Source of the DNA: Trachythela sp. YZ-2020
Taxonomy: Eukaryota; Cnidaria; Anthozoa; Malacalcyonacea; Clavulariidae
NCBI GenBank assembly: GCA_016169945.1
Contig: JADLSH010000061.1
Coordinates: 1,798,001-1,862,000, forward strand
Direction: 5' to 3'
DNA length: 64,000 nt
Shown here: positions 1-11,757 of the stretch, one piece after another
Position numbering within the stretch: position 1 is the stretch's first letter
Layout of the letters: each line of letters starts with the position of its first letter
Position numbers and translations under genes: made by a program
The notes under the pieces: model-generated
Told to the model about the DNA's origin: nothing
Databases searched by the model: none
Seen by the model: only the letters and a program-made list of their open reading frames with translations

Positions 1-168
1 TTATTGCATTTATAGCATTGATGATTTCATGCTATATTGAAACATTAACTATGATTGAGGTAATTTTAAGGTTTTAATGTCTGCACACGATTTTAATATC
101 TGCAAAAGGTTAAAATTTGACTTAAATTCCAACTATTACGAAAAATATTTCAGTCAATATAAATATAT

Positions 169-264
169 GTTATTTACCGGCTAGGAGGTCGTTACTGGGA
201 AAACATTTTCCCGAGCCCTAGGGAAAATATTTTTCAGTACGGACCGACCGTAGCGGTAAATAAC
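169..264. repeat. Foldback MITE, gttatttaccg family
   Basis: A 96-base palindrome begins gttatttaccg and ends cggtaaataac. The arms continue inward with related sequence (aggaggtc against gaccgacc, and a central gggaaaat run). There is no open frame, so it would depend on a transposase supplied elsewhere. A longer relative lies at 1747-1867. I see no convincing target duplication. Confidence 0.7.
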
Positions 265-1653
265 CTTTTTAGTTTTTTCCTTCATGAAAAATTGAATGTA
301 TATAAGATTCCAGTGTGGTTCGAGATCAGTGGCGTTGCCTAATCAAAACATATTTGCAAATTTGAAAGCCGACAGTCAAAAATGTTGAAGGAAACATATC
401 TTTTTACATGAAATTCATATACTTTACTCAATATTATGGCAGCTGTGATATTTTTCTCACTTTTTGGCTGTTGAAGTGTTGTCTTGTTGCTGTTGAAGTG
501 CTCAAACTGGCTGGTTTCCAGGAACTACTCTAGGTACTAATTCGCCGACAATTGAATTTGCGTCGGAATTTGCACAAGGATAGAGATTTGCATTTTTTAA
601 AGACTATAATTTTCCAAATATTTCAAGACACGATGAAAAAGGTATGCCTGTTTATTTAATTTTTGTTTATGTGCGGTTTTTCATCGTTAAAACTTGCTAA
701 AACTGCGCGTTTTCAGTAGGGCTTCGACTTTACTCTATCGAAAATATTTGACATTTGTTGTTTTTTGTACAATTGAAACACTGTTTAAGATGAAAAAACA
801 TGTTCACACTGCTGTTTATTGTGTTACGGTTACTTTTCATCAGTTTTAAAAATCAAATTACGGCAAATTCTCAAAAGATATGATGCATGATGCATGTCGG
901 CCAAGCCGAAGCCGTAGCTTGATATTGTTTGTATTTATACTTATTACTTTTCTCGTTTTTAACATAAAATTTAAGCTAGATTAAATTTTGACATCGTCTA
1001 AGGAGTAACTGACTAAGTTAATATAATTCAAGCACATTTTGGTTGGATTATTTTTGGAAATATTTTTCACGACTTTTCTGACGAAAATGCGAAAAAAGCA
1101 CCAAATATTTGTACTGTATTTGTTTCGCTTTAATAAATACTTATGCAGTATTCAGCATCTCAGCTACCCTTAAACTAGAGTCAAAAAATATACATTGAAA
1201 CAGAAAGATTTGAACACACAACTTTTCCTTAAACATCAAACTTTCAAAAACACGTTCAACTGCAGTGTAATACATAGATTTGTTGACTCAATTGTGTCAT
1301 ATATTTTTCATAAACAATGACAACAAGAAAGTGTTTTTCAAACTTGTTATTATGGTAGAACAACCAGAGAAGTACAAACTTTTAATCAGCATATCTGCTT
1401 CGTTGTCTTTTGAGTAGAAAAGCGTCGATTTAATCAAAACCAAATTATATTTTGGCGATGTTTTTTGGCAGCAAAGCAAAGCAAGCGAGCATGGACCTTT
1501 TCATATCGAAGCAACAATATTTGTAAAGCGCCCAAACCCCAGACCAAAAGGGAAGACGATTCATTGCTAGGCTTTCTAGCTACCATAACCTTGAAAAACG
1601 TGTGTACATTTCTACTGATTTCGCAGGCGTGTTTTTAAATGTTTCTCAGCGAC
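265..1653. other. AT-rich stretch, nothing recognised
   Basis: About 1.4 kb of AT-rich sequence with only short chance open frames. No repeat family, RNA gene or coding similarity could be recognised on either strand. Confidence 0.5.
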
Positions 1654-1746
1654 GCTTGATTACGCAACACCAGTAATCTCAAACTTAGTTCGCAACACTG
1701 GAATTTTTTATGATGCAATTTAATATGGAACAAAAAAAAGTAATGC

Positions 1747-1867
1747 GTTATTTACTGTTTGGGTCAGTCAGTACTTGAAAAATATCTTACCTCGGTCTCA
1801 GAAGCGGACCGAGACCGAAGGTCGCGAAAATATTTTTCCAGACCGGACCTCCCTGGCGGTAAATAAC
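1747..1867. repeat. Foldback MITE, second copy
   Basis: Starts gttatttactg and ends cggtaaataac. A central hairpin is built on ccgagaccgaaggtcgc. Its left part and the 90 bases before it (from about 1654) match 9158-9337 and 12327-12470. In those places the right arm is replaced by other sequence. The repeat therefore sits in the block that heads each Penelope-like unit downstream. Confidence 0.65.
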
Positions 1868-3311
1868 ATCTATTTATGAAGTTTTCATCTATTAATAACA
1901 TCTATTTATGAAGTATTTATGAATGTGATTCGATTATAAACGCGGTCACGCAATTTTTCAGCTTGCCCTGTGTAGAGCAGCTCACAGTAGCATTATCTAA
2001 AATTAATTCCCTCCGGTCTAACACCATTAGACTCGTGCAACTTCCTATGTTGTCTTACACTATTTTCTTATGAAACAGCGAAAATCCAATGATAAAGAGG
2101 AATAGCGATAGGCCAATAATAAGGAGAGAAAAATAGAACGGTAACGGACATATGAGTTACTTTAAAAATTACCTCTATGCAGCACACGAAAAGGCATGGC
2201 AACAATAGTTGCTGGAGTGCAGGAGTCTTCTTGTAACATGACGGGAAGAGGCAACAAGAACAAGAAGAGAAATTTGGGTGAAATAGACGCTTTTCCGAGA
2301 TGACTTTTCATTTTGCTTCGGAAACAAGAGAGTAAATTCAGTTTCGCAGTTGTTATGTCTTCTTTAAATTGAAAAGATGATTGGCGTCGTTGATAGTGAT
2401 GGTACTGGACCTCCACGCAGTCAAGTGCTTATACATTTATTATGAAACATTTTTCCATAATGCTTCAGAATTTTCATTAACTGAAGACAAGCAAATGTTG
2501 TATTTACCCAATGCTAGTAAATTGGATTATCTTGTCCTCCGATGATCAGCCAATTGTTGAAAAGAAATTTAGACCTCTTAAAAAACTTAATGTTTGGTAT
2601 TTTAGACAACACATTTCCGAAACAAGAGATATTAACAAGTTTAGCTGTTCCTATGTAAGCATCTTATCTACACTGAACAGGTGGCGACCCAAGCCTGCTG
2701 AGTTACTATAGCGACGCGAAAGCGCGTCTGTAGAGCTATGTGCTTAAATATCTGTTATGGAACATTTTGTTATTATCTTTCAGAATTATTAATATTCTAT
2801 TTCAGCAATAACTATAAACTATTCAATATTTTCGAATTCTCAAACAGTTTCAAATAGAATGCCACTTGGTTTAGTTTTGTATGTTTACCCCTCTTAGGTG
2901 GACGGACAGCCTTAACAGGTTTCACAACCCAATTGGCGAGTCTCCGAAAGTTAGTTAGTTAGTTAACGTTAATCATAAAGGGATAGTTTTTAGTGAGGGA
3001 CGAAAATCGAAGTACCCAGACAAAAGCCTACGAAACACAGGAGAACACCAACCAATCTCTACTGACATGAACTTACGAAGAACAGGGACGTTACCCAACC
3101 TAAGTAATCCTTTAATAAAAATTAATGCCAAGTATTATGCACGAAAAAGAGCGATCATAAAATGAAATTTAAAAAAAAATTTATGAAAGAACTGACGAAA
3201 CGTCTTTTGCTTCAGAAATTTCAAGGCTATATATGAATATATAATTATTTAATATGGTAAGGACAAGGAAACTATGGGGGTACACAGGGGGTACACAGGC
3301 TGGACAAAGGA

Positions 3312-3640
3312 TTAGTGAAGAAGAAAAGGGACAGAACTGCTTTGTTCATTCAGGGAAGGTCTGAATTTGGAAATGAGAAGGCTTTCGTGGATGATAAGTT
3401 CGTCAGAGGGAGGGCAAAAAGAAGGAATCTTAAATTCATCGAGAGAAGCAGTATGGCCAGTATTGTTACGGTGTGGAAGAATGCTGGTCAATTTAGGATT
3501 GCTACTTTCGTTACCTGGCAGAGCAGAAATACCTAGGTGTTCAGATAGTCTTGTGTGCAAAGGTCGCAGTGTTCGGCCCACTTACTACTCGGAACAGCAT
3601 CGACACTTAAAATAGTAGACTACACAGATCTTAGGTCCTT
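3312..3640 (-). pseudogene. GIY-YIG endonuclease domain of PLE copy 1
   Basis: The C-terminal nicking endonuclease of Penelope-like elements, which in the family opens the target for reverse transcription. The minus strand reads VVYYFKCRCC, then two adjacent stop codons (TAG TAA), then VGRTLRPLHTRLSEHLG. This matches the family pattern VVY-C-C-YIG-T-L-R-EH, with the stops falling where the YY-G tyrosines belong. The frame then runs about 65 residues to an ordinary stop (HESLLISKFRPSLN near the end). The same stop pair occurs in copies 2 and 3. The domain cannot be made without readthrough. Confidence 0.75.
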
Positions 3641-3798
3641 GGGAATTTTTTCCAAATTTCCTTAAAGGCAAAAAAGTGAGATATGCGTTGATTTGGAGGG
3701 AAAACAAATCTGATGTTTAAATCCTGAAAAGCTGAAGAGCACAGACGAATGCGAATGCGTTCCAGTATATGGAAGACAGAAAAATATAATTTTCGTGG
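3641..3798 (-). pseudogene. PLE copy 1 reverse transcriptase, C-terminal linker
   Basis: Minus-strand frame containing FSVFHILERIRIRLCSSAFQ and a basic stretch with FPPNQRISHFFAFKE. This is the region between the RT thumb and the GIY-YIG domain in Penelope-like elements. It is cut at 3798 by the LINE; the upstream part resumes at 8229. At least one frame change separates it from the endonuclease. Confidence 0.6.
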
Positions 3799-3817
3799 GA
3801 AAATTACCGAGATAAAC

Positions 3818-5218
3818 ATGGCTGCAGTACAGACTGCTCAGACAAATTTTACAATTGAAAACATCGACGTGAATTCAATAAAGCTCTTAAATAAACAGTC
3901 TTGTTTAATCTACGATAGTTGTCGTATAAAGTGTGCATGGGATCTTGATGCATTGAAAAAATTTGTCGAAGATGTGGTCAGTTTATCGGGAATTTGGAAA
4001 TCACCTGGAGGTACAGCTAAACAATTCCAATGTAGTGACTATGATCTCACCCTAACTTGGTATCCGGGGAAACAAAATACGATAACATTTCATGGGAAAG
4101 ACGGTGAAATGCTGAAAGAATTCTTGATGCGACTACTGAGCAAACCTAGAGATAAACAAGCGACCAACATATGGCCCGTAAACAGTGTGCCCACAACCGA
4201 TATTGAGCCTGACATGCAACAGGAAGCTAGTGGAAATACAAATGATGTTGCGGCTGAGAAACCTCATTGTAGTAATTGCGAGGATATGGCGATTAAGCTA
4301 TCAGAAATTGAGGGAAGCTGGGCGGTTTGTATGATATAACTTATAAAATCTATAATTCTGTTAGCGATTCGACAGCGATAGGTGATGATTTGGGCCAAAA
4401 GTTTTGTAAAGATGGTCATACTAATGCAATAGATCAGCCCAACCAGAACAACGAGCGTCCCCTTTCAGAATATTATGAATTGTCAACAGACTTAGAGGAA
4501 GTTAAGCTGGATGCGGTGATAAACCACACTAAACTATCCAACAATATCTCATCAAATAGTAAGGTTATTAGCGAAAATACTCAAGAAATAAATCAACTCA
4601 AAGAACAATTGACCAATATGCAAAGTGAGCGTCAAACACTCATTAAGGAAATTTCAAAACAAAGTGAGATAATTAAGCAACTATCCTCCAAAGTGGATAA
4701 TTTGCAAAACACACAAGTAATCCATAGTGCCCAACATAGCGTTAGATCAAGTACGTCAAAGGAATCGCTCAACACCCAACAAACTACTGAGTGTCTCGAT
4801 CTAAATAAACCGCTAAATACTCCTTTGAGCGCTAACCTACCTGTCTCAATGAAACCGCCGAATAAGAAACATAACGCAGTGAATACTAGGCCTATTAAGC
4901 CTAAAGAAAAATCTGCAAAGAAACATGTTGACTTAGCCCTGAAAGTCAGCACAAAGTCCACCAAGAATGCCTATAAATAGGAAAACTCGCCCAGAAGAAG
5001 CGGTGAAACCTCATGAAATGAGTCAAATTCAAGACAAGAAGCGAACCATGAATAACCTTAACATAGTTGACATCGGGAGGTTACCACTAATTGATACGCA
5101 ACAACATAAAATTCCAGCTAGAATAACTACCCGTTTCCAACAAGGAACTAGAGCAAAGTCAAAGCGATATAATAGTTGGGGTTTTCGGAAGCGACCAGGA
5201 TACCCTCTAATCGATTAG
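3818..5218 (+). pseudogene. LINE ORF1 protein
   Basis: RNA-binding or particle protein of the LINE. The start is taken at MAAVQTAQTNF (3818); an in-frame ATG at 3749 lies in the host sequence outside the insertion. The first part runs to a stop at 4339. It contains IWKSPGGTAKQF, a Cys pair (CSNCEDM), and then the frame shifts. The second part (about 4327-4980) is a predicted coiled coil rich in E, Q, N and K (for example INQLKEQLTNMQSERQTL) followed by a Lys/Pro-rich tail. A further frame to 5218 is basic and may be the C-terminus. No zinc knuckle is seen. The family function is inferred from position before ORF2. Confidence 0.6.
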
Positions 5219-5289
5219 CCATCCGGCAAAGTAGGAGCCACAACTTAATTAATATTCCAATTACGAAAACTACAAATGCTGCTCTTGAC

Positions 5290-8040
5290 GGTTTTACCAA
5301 AATTTTTATTACTAAACGCTAGATCAATCCTTAATAAAAAGAGGAACTTGAGGTCATTATCAGTCAGTGTAGCCTGATGTAGTCATGATCACAGAAACAT
5401 GGTTATCTGATATCGTACCTGATGAAGTCGTTAATATTCCGAAATTTAGCTTGGTCAGAAAAGATAGACCTATTGGAAGGGGTGGTGGAGTGCAAGTGTA
5501 TATACGGGAAAGTATAACTTACAAACTTCGACTCGACTTGTCAAATGATCAATATGAGTGTGTTTGGATTGTATTACGCCCTGTCTGGCTTCCAAGATCA
5601 ATTTCTAGAATTGCAATTGCATGTGTGTACATTCCTCCATCTGTAAATATGGAGACGGTAAATAGTTTCTGTGACTATTTTTGCTACTGTTATGATAAAT
5701 TGAAATCGGAAAGCCCATGCACAGCAATCATTGCAGCTGGTGATTTCAACCCTGACAGTAATGGGTTGAATATAAGAACAATCACACGCCAATGCCACAT
5801 AAAACAAATAGTAAAAACACCAACCAGGGGTAATGCCGTGTTGGACCTAATTATTACGGACATACATAAGTTTTACGAAGATCCAGAAATACTGCCCCCC
5901 CTTGGAACTTCTGACCATAAACGAATTGTATGGAGACCAAAAAATCGAAATCAGTTAGGAAACAAAAAAGGAAAAAGAACAGTAACTGTAAGGCCGCTGA
6001 GAGACTCATCTATACTTCAATTTGAGCAGTTCATTAGAGAATATAATTGGTCATTTGTATTTAACGCTGCTGAAGTCGATGATGGGGTGCGTTTATTTCT
6101 TGAGGCAACTAATAACATGTTTGATACCTTCTTCCCCTGTAAATCAATCAAAGTGTATGAGGACGATAAACCATATATCACTGGAAGAATCAAGGAAATG
6201 ATGCATAATCGCGATAAAGCATACCAACGTGGACAAGCCGAACGCTTTAAGTATCTACGAAATAAAATTGTATCTGAGATTCGGAAAGAGAAAATAAAAT
6301 TTTATGAAAAGAGAATTAAACCGATATGCAGCCATAACTCAAAGCAATGGTGGAAACAGATAAAGAAAGTTGTTGGAACTAAGAAGGATTCAGTCTCTAT
6401 TATAGATCCGGAAACTGAAAATCCACTAAGCGCAAAAGAGTCCGCTGAGTTTATTAACACCTTTTTCACAGACCTAACTAAGAACTACCCAGAAGTGGCT
6501 GATGAGTGGCTGACGATTACAGCAGATGAGACTCTGCCTCAAATCTCTGTGACGAATCTCATAAAGAAATTAAAAGGCATAGATGCCAATAAAGCACATG
6601 GCCCATTTGATCCCTGTTTAAAGATAATAAAGTTATTCGCTGAATATTTTGCGGTACCTTTAGTACATATTTTTAATCAATCCTTCCAAACTATGAAATT
6701 CCCGGAAGTTTGGAAAATTTCTAACGTCTGTGCTATCCCCAAAACAACCCCATGCAATAGAGTGGAGGAGTTAAGACCGATTTCCCTTACTAGCGTACTC
6801 TCCAAAGTGCAAGAATCGTATACTGTTGAATGGATCCTTGAGGACGTTCAAGAAGAAATTAGTGATTCTCAATTTGGTGGCCTGGCGGGATCTTCAGCTG
6901 TTTTGACGTTAGTGTATTTGGTACATAATTGGTATAAGTGCATGGAAAACACGGGAAAAGTTGTAAGAATCTCCTTTTGGACTTTCGTAAAGCCTATGAT
7001 TTGATCAACCATAACATTTTGTTAGGAAATTTTATGGACATTGGTGTGCGCCCTTCGTTAGTAAGATGGTTTGCGACGTATTTACAAGGTAGACTACAAA
7101 TGTGTACGTTTAGAAACCACAAATCAGAGTGTAAAAGTATAAGAGGAGGATCCCACAAGGAAGTAAATTGGGGCCCCTGGCCTTCATTATAAAGATTAAC
7201 CAGCTGGCCAATGTTGTTGAAACACCAAATGATGATCAGAATGGAGGTTCTGACCAAGACGACATTGTTATTTTTATGGATGACACTACTTTATCCGAGG
7301 TGATTGATGTCACTGATCATGTATCTGGAAATTGTATCGGAAATAGTCAAAATAATATTGATAACATAATTCGATTCACGGAAAATGAGCAAATGGAATT
7401 AAACGCCAAGAAATGCAATGAAATGGTAGTAGATTTTAGAAAGATTAAGACTGTAATCCCTCCTGTCTGCATTGGGCAACAACCAATGTCTAGAGTCAAA
7501 ACGTACAAGTTATTGGGATTCTGGATAGACGATGATTTAAATTGGGATTCAAATACAGAGTACATTGTTAAGAAAGCGACCAAACGTCTATATTTTTTGA
7601 AGGTTCTTAAGGGTTATGGCGCACCAAAAAATGACCTCAAGACCTTTTATTGCTGTGTAATCAGATCAACTTTGGAGTATGGTGCCCAGGTATGGAACGG
7701 CAACTTGACGCAAGCACAGCGTAATGATATTGAAAGAGTACAGAAACGAGCTTTGAGGATAATTGTTCCTGAATATGAGTACAATCGTGCGCTTCAGGAA
7801 TGTGAACTAAAAACGTTACAGGAACGTAGAGATGATTTATGTGTTCGTCTCATCAAGCAGATGTCAGAGCCATCACATAAATTACATTCATTGCTTCCTA
7901 GGAAATGCTCTGAGGTAAAAGGAAGAGAAACTCGAACAAATCCGAACAAATTTTATAACTTCTTCTACAGAACCGAAAGATTTAAACGCAGTCCGTTAGT
8001 ATATGCAATAGATAAATACAACGATAGGCTAAAACTGTAG
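5290..8040 (+). pseudogene. LINE ORF2: endonuclease and reverse transcriptase
   Basis: The replication protein of the LINE. The apurinic-type endonuclease comes first: LLLNARSILNKKR near 5310, MITETWLSD at 5385, GDFNPDSN near 5740 and LGTSDHKRIVW near 5910. A linker rich in Lys follows, then reverse transcriptase: LLLDFRKAYDLINHNIL near 6965, the degenerate GG-PQGS-LGPL region near 7150, and FMDDTTLSEV near 7275 in place of the usual YADD. The thumb contains QKRALRIIVPEYEY. Frame changes near 5370, 6960 and 7160 break the protein. Each looks like a single-base gain or loss. The C-terminus ends RSPLVYAIDKYNDRLKL. Confidence 0.85.
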
Positions 8041-8228
8041 TTTTTAATTTGAGAACGCTCTATATATATAGTCGTATATTTTAGTCGTATTTTAGAGATA
8101 AATTTGTATATACATGTAATATTTTAGAATTAGTTGTAATCTTAACTAGTAGTTGAACCAAATTGTAAACACATTATAATTTAGCGTATCCGCTATTGAA
8201 ATGTGGGAAATAAAGCCATTATTATTAT

Positions 8229-8545
8229 AACAGAATGAACCAAATCATTGGGTTGGAAAACTTTGTCCAAGAAAGTTCGTACGCAGCAGTGAAATATGAG
8301 AGTGGGGTAGCCATTTCGTTTGAAAATTTTCCGAAATAAATCCAGCTGAGCATGAAAATACTCATCCCTAGAACAAATGTTAAAGAAACGATGCAGCAGT
8401 GAGGAAATTAGGCAACGTTGAATTAAGAGAATGAAATTATGAAAATTGATATTAAGATGTCGCTGATTCAAACGCGAAAAAAATTGTTGTATATGATTGG
8501 CAGGGTGGAAAATTAAAAAGCAATCGTCGACATAGCGGCGATGTA
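8229..8545 (-). pseudogene. PLE copy 1 reverse transcriptase, palm motif C and thumb
   Basis: Minus-strand frame with RRYVDDCFLIF (catalytic Asp pair of RT motif C), NQRHLNINFHN, and RDEYFHAQLDLFRKIFKRNG. Order and wording fit Penelope-like reverse transcriptases. Homology to the fuller copy 3 stops at about 8545, just before motif C. Upstream codons therefore belong to another sequence, and this copy lacks motifs A and B. The LINE interrupts it at 8228. Confidence 0.75.
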
Positions 8546-9157
8546 ATTTTCCCTTTCGTAAACAGCCAGCTCGTCTCATGCACCTCCACGCGTGAATCAC
8601 ACTCGCAAATCGCCCACGCGACGTCCTCGCACTTTTGACCATGTGTTTTGATTTTTGGCTTCAGAAGAGTAAACAAACCCACCGTACAAACAATTTTCTG
8701 TAGTAAGATATGTCTTTTTTGGAAATTGGCTTATACAAGTCAAAAGAATTAGTGAAAATAGATAATAACATCATATATGTCGCAATGAATAAAGTATAGA
8801 ATATTTTGTAAAATTTTTCATCTACAGTGCGTACAATTCTGTGAATGGTATATCGAATAGTATGCGTGGTAAACTTTGGGGTCTGAGACTATAAAGTCTT
8901 ACATAATGTTTACAAATTATTATAAAATATATCGCTACGCGAAGTGTCATTATTTTGTGTTTCTGGCCGGGTTATTTTGCTGTAAATGTTCTTATATGAT
9001 ATTAAAGGCTAAAGAAGGTTTTGTGTTGCAATTCAACTAAATTTTCACAAAATTCAGTTGAGTGAATTATTCTGGTAATTCGGTTTCGGGTTACTTTTCA
9101 AACCGTTTCCAAACTTTTTGAAAACTTTTCCAAATTATTTTTCTGGTAATTCGTTAC
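8546..9157 (-). other. Leader-like part of the PLE unit
   Basis: Present in copies 1 and 2 (8546-9157, 11758-12326) but not before copy 3's reverse transcriptase. It contains no convincing frame; the minus-strand 76-residue frame 8452-8682 resembles nothing. It joins directly to RT motif C. It is either a 5' leader brought close by deletion, or unrelated sequence captured in the ancestor of copies 1 and 2. Confidence 0.4.
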
Positions 9158-9246
9158 GATACTTGATCACGCAACACCACTAATATCAAACTTAGTTCGC
9201 AACACTGGAATATTTTATGATTCAATTTACTATGGAGCCAAAATAA

Positions 9247-9345
9247 TTATGCGTTATTTTATTACTGCTTGGGTCGGCCAGTGCTTGAAAAATATTTTTC
9301 CTCAGTCTCAGAAGCGGTCCGAGACCGAAGGTCGCTGTGGTTTGC
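9247..9345. repeat. Truncated foldback MITE at the head of PLE unit 2
   Basis: Matches the left arm and hairpin of 1747-1867 (cttgggtc, gtgcttgaaaaatattttt, ccgagaccgaaggtcgc) but loses the right arm at ggtcgc. The sequence then runs into tgtggtttgctacccc. The same truncated form is at about 12388-12475. Confidence 0.5.
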
Positions 9346-9496
9346 TACCCCCAATGCTCTACCAACTGAGGTTAGGTGATATTTTGGAACTTAGTATTGT
9401 TCTTTTGACATCTGTTTATATCTTTGCTAATAAATCTAAGTCTTTAATTTTGGATGATGCTACTCTGAGTGCCGAAATATGATCTCTACTCAAATC

Positions 9497-9575
9497 GAGT
9501 TACCTCGTTACTCAGTTGGTAGTAATCATGCATGCACTAGCAAGCCAAAGCCAAAGGTCGCGGATTCGATTATAA
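9497..9575 (+). repeat. tRNA-like relic at a PLE unit junction
   Basis: The sequence ttactcagttggtagtaat resembles a pol III A box, and ggtcgcggattcgat resembles a B box 40 bases later. It looks like the head of a tRNA-derived SINE but cannot fold into an intact tRNA. The same block recurs before copy 3 (12633-12712) and is absent before copy 1. Confidence 0.4.
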
Positions 9576-10804
9576 ACGCGGTCACGCAATTTTTCCGCTT
9601 GCCCTGTGTAGAGCAGCTCACAGTAGCATCATCTAAAATTAATTTTCCACTGGTCTAACACCATTAGACTCGTGCAACTTCCTATGTTGTCTTACACTAT
9701 TTTCTTACGAAACAGCGAAAATCTAATGATGAAGAGGAATAGCGATAGGCCAATAATAAGGAGAGAAAAATAGAACGGTAACGGACATATGAGTTACTTT
9801 AAAAATTACCTCTATGCAGCACACGAAAAGGCATGGCAACAATAGTTGCTGGAGTGCAGGAGTCTTCTTGTAACATGACGGGAAGAGGCAACAAGAACAA
9901 GAAGAGAAATTTGGGTGAAATAGACGCTTTTCCGAGATGACTTTTCATTTTGCTTCGGAAACAAGAGAGTAAATTCAGTTTAGCAGTTGTTATGTCTTCT
10001 TTAAACTGAAAAGATGATTGGCGTCGTTGATAGTGATGGTACTGGACCTCCACGCAGTCAAGTGCTTATACATTTATTATGAAACATTTTTCCATAATGC
10101 TTCAGAATTTTCATTAACTGAAGACAAGTAAATGTTGTATTTACCCAATGCTAGTAAATTGGATTATCTTGTCCTCCGATGATCAGCCAATTGTTGAAAA
10201 GAAATTTAGACCTCTTAAAAAACTTAATGTTTGGTATTTTAGACAACACATTTCCGAAACAAGAGATATTAACAAGTTTAGCTGTTCTTATGTAAGCATC
10301 TTATCTACACTGAACAGGTGGCGATCCAAGCCTGCTGAGTTACTATAGCGACGCGAAAGCGCGTCTGTAGAGCTATGTGCTTAAATATCTGTTATGGAAC
10401 ATTTTGTGATTATCTTTCAGAATTATTAATATTGTTTTTGAGCAACAACTATAAACTATTCAATATTTTCGAATTCTCAAACAGTTTCAAATAGAATGCC
10501 ACTTGGTTTAGTTTTATATGTTTACCACTCTTAGGTGGACGGACAGCCTTAACAGGTTTCACAACCCAATTGGCGAGTCTCCGAAAGTTAGTTAGTTAGT
10601 TAACGTTAATCATAAAGGGATAGTTTTTGGTGAGGGACGAAAATCGAAGTACCCAGACAAAAGCCTCCGAAACACAGGAGAACACCAACCAATCTCTACT
10701 GACATGAACTTACGAAGAACAAGGACGTTACCCAACCTAAGTAATCCTTTAATAAAAATTAATGCCAAGTATTATGCACGAAAAAGAGCGATCATAAAAT
10801 GAAA

Positions 10805-11262
10805 TTAAAAAAAAAAATTATGAAAGAACTGACGAAACGTCTTTTGCTTCAGAAATTTCAAGGCTATATATGAATATATAATTATTAAATATGGTAAGGA
10901 CAAGGAAACTAAGGGGGTACACAGGGGGTACACAGGGTGGACAAAGGAAAAGTGAAGAAGAAAAGGGACAGAACTGCTTCGTTCATTCAGGGAAGGTCTG
11001 AATTTGGAAATGAGAAGGCTTTCGTGGATGATAAGTTCGTCAGAGGGAGGGCAAAAAGAAGGAATCTTAAATTCATCGAGTGAAGCAGTATGGCCAGTAT
11101 TGTTACGGTGTGGAAGAATGCTGGTCAATTTACGATTGCTACTTTCATTACCTGGCAGAGCAGATATACCTAGGTGTTCAGATAGTCTTGTGTGCAAATG
11201 TTGCAGTGTTCGGCCCACTTACTACTCGGAACAGCATCGACACTTAAAATAGTAGACTACAC
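10805..11262 (-). pseudogene. GIY-YIG endonuclease domain of PLE copy 2
   Basis: Same domain as in copy 1: VVYYFKCRCC, the TAG TAA stop pair, then VGRTLQHLHTRLSEHLG. After the point where copy 1 stops (VPFLLH) the frame stays open for a further 48 residues (HFSFVHPVYPL and on). This is probably a chance extension after a base change in the old stop. The catalytic Arg of the HTRLSEH segment is kept. Confidence 0.7.
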
Positions 11263-11757
11263 AGATCTTAGGTCTTTGGGAATTTTTTCCAAATTTCCTT
11301 AAAGGCAAAAAAGTGAAATATGCGTTGATTTGGAGGGAAAACAAATCTGATGTTTAAATCCTGAAAAGCTGAAGAGCACAGACGAATGCGAATGCGTTCC
11401 AGTATATGGAAGACAGAAAAATATAATTTTCGTGGCAACAGAATGAACCAAAACATTGGGTTGGAAAACTTTGTCCAAGAAAGTTCGTACGCAGCAGTGA
11501 AATATGAGAGTGGGGTAGCTATTTCGTTTGAAAATTTTCCGAAATAAATCCAGCTGAGCATGAAAATACTCTTCCCTAGAACAAATGTTAAAGAAACGAT
11601 GCAGCAGTGAGGAAATTAGGCAACGTTGAATTAAGAGAATGAAATTATGAAAATTGATATTAAGATGTCGCTGATTCAAACGCGAAAAAAATTGTTGTAT
11701 ATGATTGGCAGGGTGGAAAATTAAAAAGCAATCGTCGACATAGCGGCGATGTAATTT
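11263..11757 (-). pseudogene. PLE copy 2 reverse transcriptase fragment
   Basis: Contains RRYVDDCFLIF, NQRHLNINFHN and LFRKIFKRNSYP on the minus strand, then FLDKVFQPNVLVHSV, and in another frame the FSGFKHQICFPSK stretch that leads to the endonuclease. Motifs A and B are absent, as in copy 1. Copies 1 and 2 share the same left breakpoint before motif C, so they probably descend from one truncated parent. Confidence 0.7.

Larger units (their letters stand above)
3799..8228 (+). mobile_element. CR1-group LINE inserted in PLE copy 1
   Basis: A 4.4 kb non-LTR retrotransposon with a full two-ORF layout: ORF1 (3818-5218), ORF2 with endonuclease and reverse transcriptase (about 5290-8040), a short 3' UTR and an ATTATTATTAT tail. 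The ends are fixed by comparing copy 2 of the host repeat, where 11430-11437 is uninterrupted (ttcgtgg-caacagaatg). Here ttcgtgg at 3792-3798 is followed by the LINE, and aacagaatg resumes at 8229. There is no clear target duplication. ORF2 has three visible one-base frame changes, so the copy is dead but fairly young. Microsatellite tail and endonuclease type fit the CR1/L2 group; I cannot place the clade. Confidence 0.85.
1927..9157 (-). mobile_element. Penelope-like unit, copy 1 (split by a LINE)
   Basis: First of three head-to-tail copies of a unit of about 3.1 kb. Homology with copy 2 begins at the shared gattcgattataaacgcgg. On the minus strand it reads: leader (8546-9157), truncated reverse transcriptase (8229-8545 and 3641-3798), GIY-YIG endonuclease (3312-3640), then a 3' region down to 1927. 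A 4.4 kb LINE (3799-8228) interrupts the coding part. The upstream half of the reverse transcriptase, including motifs A and B, is missing. The 3' region holds short frames at 2162-2416 (minus) and 2511-2711 (plus) that are repeated in the other copies. They match no protein I know and copy similarity alone may explain them. Confidence 0.75.

Noticed and set aside
2162..2416. 84-residue protein conserved in three copies
   Set aside because: Conservation follows from the recent duplication of the whole unit; no family match and no sign of selection can be judged by eye.
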